From: Bacteriovoracaceae bacterium
Lineage (GTDB): Bacteria > Bdellovibrionota > Bacteriovoracia > Bacteriovoracales > Bacteriovoracaceae
Length of the DNA: 39,214 nt
Direction: 5' to 3'
Assembly: GCA_018649885.1 (NCBI GenBank)
Contig: JABIHA010000130.1
Span: 1 to 39,214 of the forward strand
In this document: piece after piece, positions 16,012 through 25,030 of the stretch
How positions within the stretch are numbered: the stretch's first letter is position 1
How the letters are laid out: every line of letters begins with the position of its first letter
Program-made: the position numbers and the translations under genes
Notes under the pieces: generated by a model
What the model was told of the DNA's origin: nothing
The model's input: the letters and a program-made list of their open reading frames with translations, nothing else
Database searches by the model: none

Positions 16012-16884
16012 ATTAAAATAAAAAATTTAAATCCTGGTCTTTGCAAGCTAGAGGTAGATCATTTTCACCACTTAGGGATTAATTCTAATGAGAAAATAGT
16101 TGAGAGCTTTAGGGATGTGAAATTTGTTTGTATGGGGGGAAGTGCAAGAAGAGCACTCACATTTGCAAAGCTTTTAGCAAGAGAATTTGGGTATGATGAT
16201 CGAGAGGTGTTAGCTTATGGGGATACCGAGAGATACTCTCTTTATAAAGTTGGACCAGTTATTTCTGTCTCCCATGGTATTGGGATCCCTTCGTTATCTA
16301 TATTATTAAATGAAATGACGAAATTGTTAATTTCTGCAAAAGCTCAGAATCCTGTATATATTAGAATGGGAACTTCTGGAGGAATTGGGGTTGAGCCTGG
16401 TACTGTTGTTCTAACGACAGAGAGTATTTCACCGAAACTTACGCCAGTTTTTGAGCAAACTGTAATGGGGGAGACAAGGTACTATCCTACACTTCTTACA
16501 CAAAATTTAAATGATGAAATTTACCAACTTAGAAACCAGCTCCCAGTCACCATGGGAAAAACTTTTTCAACTAATAGTTTTTATGAAGAGCAAATGAGAA
16601 GCGATGGCCTATTTAATCCAAGCTTTTCAAACTCAGAAAAATTAGAGTTTCTTCACAAGCTATATGAAATGGGCGTTCGAAATATTGAGATGGAGTCACT
16701 CGCGTTATCAGCATTTTGCTTGCAAGCTGAAATTCCTGTAGCGGTGGCCTGTGTGACACTACTTGATCGATTGAAAGGTGACCAGGTTCTCGCTAGTAAA
16801 GAAGAGCTTCTCGACTACTCAAATCGCTCACATCAATTGATACTCTCTTACATTAAATCAAAAATAGAAAATGGTGCCATGTAA
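16012..16884 (+). CDS. udp: Uridine phosphorylase, animal UPP1-like, apparently starting at ATT
   Basis: About 290 residues if translation starts at ATT 16012, which has AAAAAAGG ending 7 nt upstream. No ATG, GTG or TTG lies in frame before GTG 16117, yet homology to animal UPP1 begins well ahead of that: NPGLCKLEVDHFHHLG, then DVKFVCMGGSARR. Downstream, YKVGPVISVSHGIGIPSLSI, RMGTSGGIGVEPGTVV, RNIEMES and CVTLLDRLKGDQ match the phosphate, ribose and uracil-binding elements of the family. It splits uridine into uracil and ribose-1-phosphate (nucleoside salvage, cytoplasm). The bacterial Udp type is about 253 residues, so this longer form is notable. It ends convergent with the next gene, with no gap. 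Confidence 0.85.
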   Translation: MKIKNLNPGLCKLEVDHFHHLGINSNEKIVESFRDVKFVCMGGSARRALTFAKLLAREFGYDDREVLAYGDTERYSLYKVGPVISVSHGIGIPSLSILLNEMTKLLISAKAQNPVYIRMGTSGGIGVEPGTVVLTTESISPKLTPVFEQTVMGETRYYPTLLTQNLNDEIYQLRNQLPVTMGKTFSTNSFYEEQMRSDGLFNPSFSNSEKLEFLHKLYEMGVRNIEMESLALSAFCLQAEIPVAVACVTLLDRLKGDQVLASKEELLDYSNRSHQLILSYIKSKIENGAM

Positions 16885-17547
16885 TTATAATCGACTATAG
16901 TAATGGACACTACCCTTAAGCTTACTTTGAAACTCATCATAAAATATTCGCTCATCTTTTGAATGGGCAAAACCAATGGCTTTCATTTGTTTTTTGAACT
17001 CTTTTTGATTTCCCCTATTGGGATCAACAATAATGACTTCACATTTTTGGCGAGAATGCAGGTTAATAAAGTTGGAAAGATCAGCTGAGTCGTCTCGCTG
17101 ATAGAGAACATCGCTGCCAATAATTAAATCAAATTGTTCACGCTCCGGTAATTCATGACCGTTTTCCCAATCTGCATGAATAAACGGTATAGGCTCACAT
17201 TGATTAATTCTAATATTCTCGGTAAGAAAGGTTGCTACTGAAGGATGATTATCAGTTACTTTTATACTTGCTCCGCGCAGGCTAAGTAAAATACTGGGTA
17301 GCGCCAAACCACAACCCACTTCCAGTATATTTAAATTCTTGATTTTTCTGGTTAGCATCACTTCCGCTAGAATTAAACTCGATGGCCACAAGACACCAAA
17401 TAGAGGAAATTGAGTATCACAGATGTCTGCATCCTGGGCCATGCTACTTTCATGGTGAAAATCCAGTATATCCCTAAGCGAGCGAATATGGATTTCCATA
17501 TCGCCGATCTCAACAGTCTGGTAGCGGTATCTAAGAGGATCTATCAT
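16885..17547 (-). CDS. Class I SAM-dependent methyltransferase (METTL/Methyltransf_16-like)
   Basis: 220 residues from ATG 17547, preceded by AAGGAT; an upstream extension to 17601 lacks a ribosome site. The segment FGVLWPSSLILAEVM, then NILEVGCGLALPSILLSLRG (motif I), VTDNHP (post-I) and DLIIGSDVLYQ (motif II) is the layout of the lysine-methyltransferase family that includes EtfB/METTL20 and calmodulin methyltransferases. It probably methylates a protein lysine, but the substrate is unknown. It converges tail to tail with uridine phosphorylase. Confidence 0.75.
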   Translation of the reverse strand: MIDPLRYRYQTVEIGDMEIHIRSLRDILDFHHESSMAQDADICDTQFPLFGVLWPSSLILAEVMLTRKIKNLNILEVGCGLALPSILLSLRGASIKVTDNHPSVATFLTENIRINQCEPIPFIHADWENGHELPEREQFDLIIGSDVLYQRDDSADLSNFINLHSRQKCEVIIVDPNRGNQKEFKKQMKAIGFAHSKDERIFYDEFQSKLKGSVHYYSRL

Positions 17548-17646
17548 GCTTTTATCCTTGCACCTTTTATCGAGAGTTAGCAAGACAATTGCACAAAGCA
17601 TTTAGAGAAATTTACAAATTCTTTCAAAAAGGGGAAAATTAGATTT

Positions 17647-18084
17647 ATGAAGTTGAAAAAAGAGTGCAAAATTAAATTCTATGGTTTTACCATAGAGCCT
17701 ATTATTCTCACTATCCTTACATTAGTTTATCTTTGGCCAGAGGGAAGAATTCCTAATATTGGAGTTCTCATTGCATTTTTTAGTTTATTTTCAATCTACT
17801 TGGTAGTTTTTTTTACTTTGATAAAAATGGAGCTAGATTCTCAGAAAAATATCATCAACAACAATAAATTTATTGAAGCTACTTTTTTAGAATATAAAGA
17901 AGTTTGTGGTCCTGAAGAAAGTACTACTGAACATTATCTTTTTTTTGGAAAGGAAGACCAAGAGAGGCATGTTTATAGCTTGGTTGGAATGACTATGAGA
18001 AAATGGCTTGCTTCAGAATATATATATTCCGTTGGTGAAACTGATAAACTTTATATTGATCCTTATAATCAAAAAAGATTTTGA
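17647..18084 (+). CDS. Membrane protein, DUF3592-like
   Basis: 145 residues: two membrane helices (about 13-30 and 37-60) followed by a soluble C-terminal domain of about 80 residues. The tail (VGETDKLYIDPYNQKRF) resembles DUF3592 proteins, where 'vGdkv.VlYDP.np..a' closes a small beta-sandwich. Divergent from the methyltransferase gene. Function unknown; the match is suggestive, not firm. Confidence 0.5.
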   Translation: MKLKKECKIKFYGFTIEPIILTILTLVYLWPEGRIPNIGVLIAFFSLFSIYLVVFFTLIKMELDSQKNIINNNKFIEATFLEYKEVCGPEESTTEHYLFFGKEDQERHVYSLVGMTMRKWLASEYIYSVGETDKLYIDPYNQKRF

Positions 18085-18137
18085 CTAGAAAACTTTCTAT
18101 TTACCAAGAATGAGGTTAAGGTTTTTTTTAAAAGAAC

Positions 18138-19253
18138 TTATTTGCAGTCTAGTTTTATTACTTCGACAGGATCTCCATCAGCAGCGGTTTTATCTGGGCC
18201 ATGCTTTTTTTCTGAAGTATAAAAAAGTGACCCTCCATCAGAAGAGTAGGTGATGGCCTCTTGCTGTTCGAGAACAGGTGCCACAGTACTTGGGATGTAA
18301 TTAAATAAATCTGATGATATTTTCATTTTCTTGTCTAGAACTTTAGAGTCAAACTCAACAATTCCACCAAGACCAATAACCGCAAATTTTTCTCCATCAG
18401 GAGAAAAGTCAGCATCAGTGACAAGATATTTTTTCAATTGCTTTCTAATCTTTTTACTCTTTTTACTCTTTTTGCTTTTTTTAGTTTTAGTTATTTCTTT
18501 GAATACTGCTTTGATCTTAATAGTCCTAACGTGTTTGAAGACAACGTCAACCTCACCACTACTTTGTTCGTAGTGTTTTCTTTTTAATCTATAAATTCTA
18601 GGGTTGATATCACCATCTACTGCTTTGTCAGGATCAGGATTTGTCCGTTTTGTGATGAGATAGATATCACCCGTTACAGGATGAACCATCATGGCCTCAG
18701 CATTATGGTCAACCTCATCTTTATCATCTGGACCGTAAGAAAAGTTAATTGTGAGTTTATCTTTTACCAGGTTTTTATACTCTTTTTTCTCGGCAACAAT
18801 AAATATTTTTAAGTTGGCACGGTTTAGTGTGTTGTTTCCAATATCACCTAAGAAAATGCAGCCCTCAGGTTTTTCATCTACGCTTATTTCTTTGGGAAGG
18901 CATGGTCCCACATTGATCGCCTCGACATCTTCAGCGCTGCCTCTTTCAATTTGGACTGACTCTGGTAAACGGATGCCATTTTCATCATTGGCCTTACCAA
19001 TTTGTCTATCTCCAATGAATTCAATGCCTGAATTGAAAAAGACATGAAATGTGGCCCCTGAGCCTGAATCATTAATATGATATTGTCTTTTTGATGGAAA
19101 ATCGTATGAAGATGAAATGCCAGAGCTCTCAAAGACGATATTGGAATCAATATTAGCGCTATAATCCATGTCTCGTTGGTAGTTTTTACATAGGATGGCA
19201 AAGGCGCTCGGTACTATTAGAAATGTGATGAAAATATTTCTTAATATTACCAA
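18138..19253 (-). CDS. Exported beta-propeller-like protein, unknown function
   Basis: About 371 residues. TTG 19253 is preceded at 5 nt by GGAGGG and gives a signal peptide (VILRNIFITFLIVPSAFA); the ATG at 19265 lies upstream of that site and lacks its own. In the mature part, CIFLGDIGNN and DHNAEAMMVHPVTGDIYLIT are phrases typical of secreted propeller proteins with 'GDIGDN' and 'EA..vhP.tG.lyv.tk' motifs. A low-complexity KKSKKSKKSKK run near residue 265 comes from a CTTTTTA-type tract. Enzymatic role not shown. Confidence 0.6.
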   Translation of the reverse strand: MVILRNIFITFLIVPSAFAILCKNYQRDMDYSANIDSNIVFESSGISSSYDFPSKRQYHINDSGSGATFHVFFNSGIEFIGDRQIGKANDENGIRLPESVQIERGSAEDVEAINVGPCLPKEISVDEKPEGCIFLGDIGNNTLNRANLKIFIVAEKKEYKNLVKDKLTINFSYGPDDKDEVDHNAEAMMVHPVTGDIYLITKRTNPDPDKAVDGDINPRIYRLKRKHYEQSSGEVDVVFKHVRTIKIKAVFKEITKTKKSKKSKKSKKIRKQLKKYLVTDADFSPDGEKFAVIGLGGIVEFDSKVLDKKMKISSDLFNYIPSTVAPVLEQQEAITYSSDGGSLFYTSEKKHGPDKTAADGDPVEVIKLDCK

Positions 19254-19403
19254 AATTCCCTCCATATAGTGGTGATATTTAAAGAAATATATATACCAAA
19301 AGGCCGTGTGATCAAAGCGAGTTGAATTTTATTCAAGGAAGTATTGGTCTTACACCTTGGATTTAGGTAGGATGGCCGATCAAGAATTTAAGGTTTTCTT
19401 TGT

Positions 19404-21647
19404 ATGAGCAGAAAAATTGAATTATTAGCGCCTGGTGGTGATATCGAAGCGGTCAAAGCGGCCGTTGTGGCTGGGGCCAATGCTGTCTATTGCGGCCTCG
19501 ATGCTTTCAATGCCAGAAACCGTGCCTCTAATCTCTCTCTTGATGAACTCAGGGGCGCCATCCGCCTTGCTCATGAATATAGCTGTGAAATTTTTCTGAC
19601 CCTTAATGTGGTGATACTAGAACACGAAATCCCAGTGCTTGTAAGGCTACTTAATCAAATTGTGAATAGTGGAGTTGACGGTATTATAGTGCAGGATTTG
19701 GGCGTCTTCAATATTGTGAAAAAGCATTTTCCGACACTTAATATTCATGCATCCACCCAGATGACAACGCATAATGAAGGGCAAATTCTATTTTTAAGTA
19801 AAATAGGTGCCACTAGGGTCAACCTAGCAAGAGAGTTAAATTTATCAGAGATAAAAAGTTTAACAGCGCGAGCTCATGAGCACGACATGTTAACAGAAGT
19901 GTTTGTACATGGGGCCTTGTGTATAGCCTTCTCGGGTCAGTGTTATTCTAGCTCAGTAAGCGTGGGCAACTCTGGTAATCGCGGCCGCTGTAGCCAGGCA
20001 TGCCGTGATGAATACGAGGAAACGGCAGCTGGTAACAAGTACCCACTTAATCTTAAAGATAACTCTGCTTATTTTGACCTGCCTGAATTAGTGGATGCAC
20101 AAGTTGACTCACTGAAAGTTGAAGGTCGTATTAAAGGCGCTCACTATGTTTATACAGTCATTGATACTTGGCGAAGGCAAATCAATAGTTTTATTGATTC
20201 GGGGAAACTAGTAGGAGATGACTCTAATTTACACAAAGTATTTAACCGTAGCTTTACCAACTCTTTTTTGAAGGGAGAGCTGTCAAAAGATATGTTCATA
20301 GATAGTCCACGAGACTACAGTGCAAAACATGCCATAGATTCAAAAGGTGCAACTACTGAAGCTCAGATTGATGATGTTCGACAAGAGCTTCACCATGAGA
20401 GAAAAGCACTGGGAGCAACTCTCGCAGATAAAATTAAAGATCTGAATACCGATAAAGTAGAGCTCGCGCTTTCTTTTACTGCCCAATTGGGTGAACCGTT
20501 AATGATCACAGCAATCACAAAGGATTGTACTTCAGTGGTACGCTCATCAGTTAATTTAGCACCAGCTGGCGGTGCCTCTATTACTAAACAAGTTTTAGAA
20601 ACGCGCTTTAAAAGCTTTAATAATGGAAACTATGCACTTACTGCTTTTGACTTTTCTCAGTTTAATGAGCTTTTAAGTGTGCCATTCAAAGAGTTAACAG
20701 CAATGAAAAAGCAGTTAGCATTTTTATTAAATGGTAGCGCTCTCGTGCTACCACAAGTTGAAGTACCTAAGCTGCCTAGAAATAAAAAGATAGAAGTAAC
20801 GCCAAAACTGTCGCTTCTAATCAGTGATGAAAAAGATGCGCAGCTTTGCCATACCACTGATGCTGATATCTATTTTAAATTACCTGAAAGTTTTAAAAAA
20901 GGTTGTACTAAGTACAGTGACATTTTACTGCGTAACCCACATCTAATTCCTTGGTTTCCAGCAGTATTAATTGGAAAAGATTACCTTGAAGCAATTAATA
21001 TTTTAGAAGTTGTTAAGCCGGCAGTAATTGTCTCGAATAATACTGGCGTGGCCTATAAAGCATTTGAAATGGGCATTGATTGGATCGCAGGTCCACTGCT
21101 CAATACAACCAACTCTCATGCCCTTGTGACCCTAAAAGAAGAGTTAAACTGCGCTGGTGCGTTTATTTCTAATGAGATCAATCAGGGGCAAATTAAAAAT
21201 ATTAAACGTCCTGACGACTTTAAACTGATGTACAGTATTTATCACCCCATATTACTGATGACCAGTCGCCAGTGCTTCTTCCAACGTACAGTGGGCTGCA
21301 GTAAACCCAGCATTGATGAAAACTGCATGTTGACGTGTGAAAAGGCTACCACAATTACTAACATGAAAGGGATTTCCTTTGCGATAGATAAGCAAAAGGG
21401 TGGTTACCCCAGTATCTACAACGATGAGCAATTCTTAAATCTTGATGTGGTAAGAGACTTCTCCGGATTATTTGATGAGTTCTTTGTCGATCTTACCGAC
21501 ATCGGTTCTGGTTCCAAAGAAAAATTAGACAAGATTGCCTTAATTGGTGAGTTTGAAAAGTTCTTAACTGATGTGGAACAATCAAAAAATACATTAGATC
21601 AGATGGTAGCTATTTCAACCCATGCACAATATCAGCAGGGTTTATAA
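19404..21647 (+). CDS. rlhA: U32-family peptidase-like protein, probably 23S rRNA C2501 hydroxylase RlhA
   Basis: 747 residues. The start KIELLAPGGDIEAVKAAVVA, GANAVYCGLDAFNARNRA, HASTQMTTHN and EVFVHGALCIAFSGQCYSSS with GNRGRCSQACR are the U32 core, including the conserved cysteines thought to bind an Fe-S cluster. The long C-terminal extension with further cysteines matches the large RlhA (YdcP) type and is unlike the short TrhP (YegQ) type. RlhA hydroxylates C2501 of 23S rRNA in E. coli. The first 300 bases are clearly richer in G+C than the neighbourhood. The paralogue assignment is the uncertain part. Confidence 0.65.
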   Translation: MSRKIELLAPGGDIEAVKAAVVAGANAVYCGLDAFNARNRASNLSLDELRGAIRLAHEYSCEIFLTLNVVILEHEIPVLVRLLNQIVNSGVDGIIVQDLGVFNIVKKHFPTLNIHASTQMTTHNEGQILFLSKIGATRVNLARELNLSEIKSLTARAHEHDMLTEVFVHGALCIAFSGQCYSSSVSVGNSGNRGRCSQACRDEYEETAAGNKYPLNLKDNSAYFDLPELVDAQVDSLKVEGRIKGAHYVYTVIDTWRRQINSFIDSGKLVGDDSNLHKVFNRSFTNSFLKGELSKDMFIDSPRDYSAKHAIDSKGATTEAQIDDVRQELHHERKALGATLADKIKDLNTDKVELALSFTAQLGEPLMITAITKDCTSVVRSSVNLAPAGGASITKQVLETRFKSFNNGNYALTAFDFSQFNELLSVPFKELTAMKKQLAFLLNGSALVLPQVEVPKLPRNKKIEVTPKLSLLISDEKDAQLCHTTDADIYFKLPESFKKGCTKYSDILLRNPHLIPWFPAVLIGKDYLEAINILEVVKPAVIVSNNTGVAYKAFEMGIDWIAGPLLNTTNSHALVTLKEELNCAGAFISNEINQGQIKNIKRPDDFKLMYSIYHPILLMTSRQCFFQRTVGCSKPSIDENCMLTCEKATTITNMKGISFAIDKQKGGYPSIYNDEQFLNLDVVRDFSGLFDEFFVDLTDIGSGSKEKLDKIALIGEFEKFLTDVEQSKNTLDQMVAISTHAQYQQGL

Positions 21648-21694
21648 CGTTTTATCTAATTCCAATTCATTAAAAAATCATATTGATAAATGTA

Positions 21695-21732
21695 ATATCG
21701 ACAAAGATCATTGTCGATATCAACATTTTTTT
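21695..21732 (+). terminator. Hairpin with T tract after the U32 gene
   Basis: ATATCGACAA (21695-21704), loop AGATCA, TTGTCGATAT (21711-21720) is a perfect 10-base stem. CAACA then TTTTTTT follow. It most likely ends the rlhA-like transcript, though the symmetric arms could also be an operator for the next gene. Confidence 0.55.
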
Positions 21733-21773
21733 CTATTTCAATGCTTAAGTATTTTTCTCTAAAGGAGCCCATT

Positions 21774-22145
21774 TTGAAAATTTTATTAAGTTTATCCATT
21801 TTATTAAGCTTAAATCTCTATGCCGATGTTTCAGGGCCAGCTGTCAATATTGAGCAAACAAAAGATAGTGTTACAATTTCTTATACAGCAATGGGAACCA
21901 ATACCTGTTTTAATTTAAAACCTGCTCGATTATTAGTTAGTAGCATGTTCGTAAAGTCATTTGGAGTGAGCAATATAGAAGTTGAATTTTTGGATTCATC
22001 TGATCCACAAGCAATTTGTGGTGCCGCAATGACTCGTTCAACAGGAACACTCGTCTTAGAGCGAGGTGATTCTCTACCTAAAATTGCTGACGGTCGGTAC
22101 CGCCTACTTGTTAACGGCGAAGAGCAAATGATTGAGATTAAATAA
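21774..22145 (+). CDS. Small exported protein, unknown function
   Basis: 123 residues from TTG 21774: AAAGGAG lies 8 nt upstream and the product then begins with a proper signal peptide (KILLSLSILLSLNLYA|DV). Starting further up would bury that signal. The mature part is beta-rich with two cysteines (TNTCFNL, AICGAAM) that can form one disulfide. No family recognised. Confidence 0.6.
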   Translation: MKILLSLSILLSLNLYADVSGPAVNIEQTKDSVTISYTAMGTNTCFNLKPARLLVSSMFVKSFGVSNIEVEFLDSSDPQAICGAAMTRSTGTLVLERGDSLPKIADGRYRLLVNGEEQMIEIK

Positions 22146-22271
22146 CAAAACAATGAATTTGATGTCCAACTTTATGAGTTAGTTTAAGGAGCACTCACTG
22201 GGCCCATCTACTTCCAAAACCAGTTGAGGCAAATTTGCGCCTAAACTCTCTAGGGTTGGATAGATTTGTTG

Positions 22272-23381
22272 CTAACTCCAAACTAGCCACTCGGGCCGAA
22301 AGATCAACATCAGACCTAAAATAGCAATGACAATTCCACTTAAGAGTTTGAGGTATCTTCCTGAGGATTCTTGTAATTTTTTATGAGAGAGGGTTGTAAT
22401 TGCAATGCCCACCATTAAGGAGTCATCCAACATATAAAAGACGTTGTATAGCGCGATATATCCATAATAAGAAGATTTGCTCAGGGAGTAGTTTGATAAT
22501 ACCTGGGTGTAGATAGCTGGAAGACCGGCCGTGCAGAGAAGTTCTACTAAGTTTACAGATATGGCCAAAGCAATAGAGAGTGAGAGCGCTAACCACAAGC
22601 TATTTGCCTGTACAATTTTCCTCGCACGTATAGCGATTTTTTTCTTACTTTCAGAAGAGATGCTAAGAGTGACCCCTTTTCCAAAATTAAAAAAATCTTT
22701 AATTTGAAGTCCTGCCAGTATCAATGCGATTAATCCCAAGGAAATCTGTACCCAGCGGGCCATACCTAAAAATTGATACAGATTAAACCAGGCACTCATG
22801 AAGAAGAAGTAAACGACTCCACTGGTAATGACAAAGGTACCAGAAATAAGAATCATTTTTTTTCGATCTTTGAGATAGACCAAAATTGAAAGTAAAAAGA
22901 GTAACACCCACATAGCGCAGGGGTTGAATCCATCGATGAGCCCAATCATTGCGGTGAAAGTGAAAAGGCCAACTTTTTTTACATCCACATCTCCGAATAT
23001 TGGAAGGGCGATGTAGCGAGTGGGCAAATCGTCTTCGCTCGATAAAAAAGCAATTATTTTTTTTCCAGTACTTTGAGAATCACTGAAGCCAATAAAAAAA
23101 TGACGATTATTTATGTGAAAAGCGGGAACTCCAGGATGATCAATATGGTATTTTTTATTAAGAAGCTTTAACTCATTTAAATATTGGGGATCTTTTGTCA
23201 CATCTTTGAACTCAATCACTACTTTTGGGTGTTTTTGATGATATTTTTGTAAAAACTCTTTGGCCCGAAAGCAGTGGGGACATCCTTTTCGAACGTAAGC
23301 TGTTATTGATTTTGCAGCCAGGCAATCGTTGGAAATAAAAAGAAAGATAAAAGAAAACACTTTTACAATAGAAAGTGTCAT
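22272..23381 (-). CDS. Exported glutaredoxin-like domain fused to a CcdA/DsbD-type membrane transporter
   Basis: 369 residues from ATG 23381, where a signal peptide begins (MTLSIVKVFSFIFLFISNDC); the frame is open upstream to 23543 but without a ribosome site. First domain: thioredoxin/glutaredoxin fold with CPHC and the cis-proline loop PGVPAFHIN. Then six to seven membrane helices with NPCAMWVLLFLLS and, later, LVELLCTAGLP, the paired-cysteine helices of the LysE/DsbD/CcdA transporters that pass electrons across the membrane. The likely role is delivering reductant to an exported thiol partner. The many Cys-rich exported proteins nearby make a disulfide-related role reasonable. Confidence 0.75.
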   Translation of the reverse strand: MTLSIVKVFSFIFLFISNDCLAAKSITAYVRKGCPHCFRAKEFLQKYHQKHPKVVIEFKDVTKDPQYLNELKLLNKKYHIDHPGVPAFHINNRHFFIGFSDSQSTGKKIIAFLSSEDDLPTRYIALPIFGDVDVKKVGLFTFTAMIGLIDGFNPCAMWVLLFLLSILVYLKDRKKMILISGTFVITSGVVYFFFMSAWFNLYQFLGMARWVQISLGLIALILAGLQIKDFFNFGKGVTLSISSESKKKIAIRARKIVQANSLWLALSLSIALAISVNLVELLCTAGLPAIYTQVLSNYSLSKSSYYGYIALYNVFYMLDDSLMVGIAITTLSHKKLQESSGRYLKLLSGIVIAILGLMLIFRPEWLVWS

Positions 23382-23716
23382 TTTTAACTTGATATCAGTC
23401 CTCTTTTGTTGATATTTTCTCACTAGAGCATTATAACGCCACAAATGTAATCTATAAACCTCTGCTAAAAAATCTTTGAATACTTTTAATATTTTTATCT
23501 CTTGATCTGTCAGTTGAATTTCATCCAGAATGGAGCACTCCATAACGAGGATTTCTAAGACCTTTACCGGTGAAATCGCTTTAGAGAAGACTATGTTTAC
23601 TTTTTCTTTGAACCTAAGTCATTTTTACTGCCTCCGGAGTTAAACTCTTGAAAATAGAGGAATACCTTTCAAATTTTATTTGACGCGACGAGTCGCTGGG
23701 GGGGGGTAGGCTAATC
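23382..23716. other. Spacer with a G9 tract
   Basis: No intact gene. A run of nine G (23698-23706) stands out in A+T-rich DNA. Reading it as G8 would join a short upstream open frame to the broken gene at 23717. The first third covers the possible N-terminal extension of the glutaredoxin fusion. Confidence 0.4.
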
Positions 23717-24219
23717 TTGCACTTTTTTGGAGGTTTCGTAGAGCTGGTTGGGGCTTATGAGTTTGAAAGTAATCCTCTAACTGCTCTTGAATCTGCCTAT
23801 ATCCCTAATGGGCTTGTTTGGATTGGAGGCCAATTGGGAGTAGGGGGGGCTCGCTTGAAGATTCAGATGGCGTGAATACAGCGGCCTTAGTAGATGTCAA
23901 TTTTGTGCTAGGTTTTGGACACCCAGATTACACAATCATGTTTTACCAAATGATTATAGACATTGAAGGCTACCCTGCAGGCAATCTGTCATCATCACAA
24001 CTGCGTGCTGATTGGGATGCCTCTCATGCATATCTTGAGTTTAAGGCCGGGCTAAATATACCAAAAACACCACTACAAATTTCTGCAAATTGGGAAATTG
24101 GTAGAGAGGGTTATGCTTTTAGGTCTTATGTGGGAGCAGAGCTGACAGTTAAAGGCAAAATCTTTGAAAAGAAAACTCTAGATCAAAAACTTCAACATAA
24201 TAAAAAAAGGAAGAAATAA
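23717..24219 (+). pseudogene. Frameshifted gene with poly-G tracts, exported or surface protein C-terminus
   Basis: One frame reads from about 23717 to 23850 (GGFVELVGAYEFESNPL, then PNGLVWIGGQLGVGG). A second frame takes over at the G7 run (23843-23849) and continues (SLEDSDGVNTAALVDVNFVL to the stop, basic tail KKRKK). One extra G would fuse them. The product is beta-rich, with no signal peptide visible, and resembles the end of a larger surface protein. It could be a decayed gene, a phase-variable gene caught off, or a homopolymer error. Confidence 0.45.
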
Positions 24220-24393
24220 CTAAGAATGCCTTTATTGACCTTCGACATTCTTCCTTTCTGGGAAGTAAAATCAAAGCATGATAGATATCATGAAAGATCC
24301 TAATGAGCTTGGATTTCTTACAATCAATTCAAGAATGTAGTTAATTTAACCAAGAAAATATTACAAGTTGAACCCGATAAATAACTAAGAATG
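24214..24393. repeat. Pair of 15-base direct repeats
   Basis: AAATAACTAAGAATG occurs at 24214-24228 (spanning the stop of the frameshifted gene) and exactly again at 24379-24393. The 150 bases between them hold no gene; they include a small ATGATA-GA-TATCAT palindrome and a CATTCTT arm that can pair with the first repeat. Confidence 0.5.
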
Positions 24394-24442
24394 GTAGTGT
24401 ATTGATGCACAAAAATTAAACAATTTCGACTTGGGGGTCCTC

Positions 24443-25030
24443 ATGGCAATCAACAAAGCCTTTATCGTTTTTACTTTATCTATTTTTTCATTTAGCGCAT
24501 TTTCGAACTGGCAGATTGACTGTAGAGGCATTTACCAGAAGGTGGCACAAAACAAATATCAAAAAAGGAAACATGCATTTACGATAGGCTCAGTAACTGC
24601 TGCTGCTTTGGTCGTCACTGGGGTAGGTGTGGGTGCTAAACTCATGGATAATAACAATTCTGGACCCTCTGATGGTCTTGAGGGAATTCAAAACTCTATT
24701 GATGAAATGGGTAAGGACGCCGCCATCGGAATGGGAATTTCTTTTGGAGGGGGAACAGCGGCATTAGCTGCAGGGGCCTTGGCCACAAGTTTGCTCAGCA
24801 AAGAGGAAAAGCTCCTTCAGGCCGAAATGAGTGCGAGTCCCCGTGCTTTTTTTCGAAGAGTTATTAAAGTAGCCGAAAAAAATGGAATTTCTCTTACGGA
24901 AGAGCACATTAAAGAGACAGTAAGTGAAGGTTTTTCGAGTGGGAAATTTTGTGAGAACTTTCCTAGGTTAATGAATATGCGACAGGCTCAAAAATATATT
25001 TTGGAAAATGGCCATAACAAAAGCAAATAA
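24443..25030 (+). CDS. Exported or membrane protein with glycine/alanine-rich helical hairpin
   Basis: 195 residues from ATG 24443, with GGGGG about 7 nt upstream. After a signal peptide (MAINKAFIVFTLSIFSFSAF) come CRG, then two hydrophobic Gly/Ala segments (FTIGSVTAAALVVTGVGVGA and GISFGGGTAALAAGALATSL) that look like paired membrane helices, and a charged C-terminal helical domain with one cysteine (GKFCENF). Unknown function. Confidence 0.6.
   Translation: MAINKAFIVFTLSIFSFSAFSNWQIDCRGIYQKVAQNKYQKRKHAFTIGSVTAAALVVTGVGVGAKLMDNNNSGPSDGLEGIQNSIDEMGKDAAIGMGISFGGGTAALAAGALATSLLSKEEKLLQAEMSASPRAFFRRVIKVAEKNGISLTEEHIKETVSEGFSSGKFCENFPRLMNMRQAQKYILENGHNKSK

Noticed and set aside
18440..18490. KKSKKSKKSKK run as a functional repeat
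   Set aside because: Short low-complexity slippage product of a CTTTTTA-type tract inside a coding gene.
18331..19047. Plus-strand and third-frame ORFs over 18138-19253
   Set aside because: Overlap a gene with a signal peptide and a good start; hydrophobic runs are the antisense of Lys-rich codons.
23382..23543. 54-residue N-terminal extension of the glutaredoxin fusion
   Set aside because: It would hide the signal peptide and its ATG has no ribosome site; kept only as an alternative.
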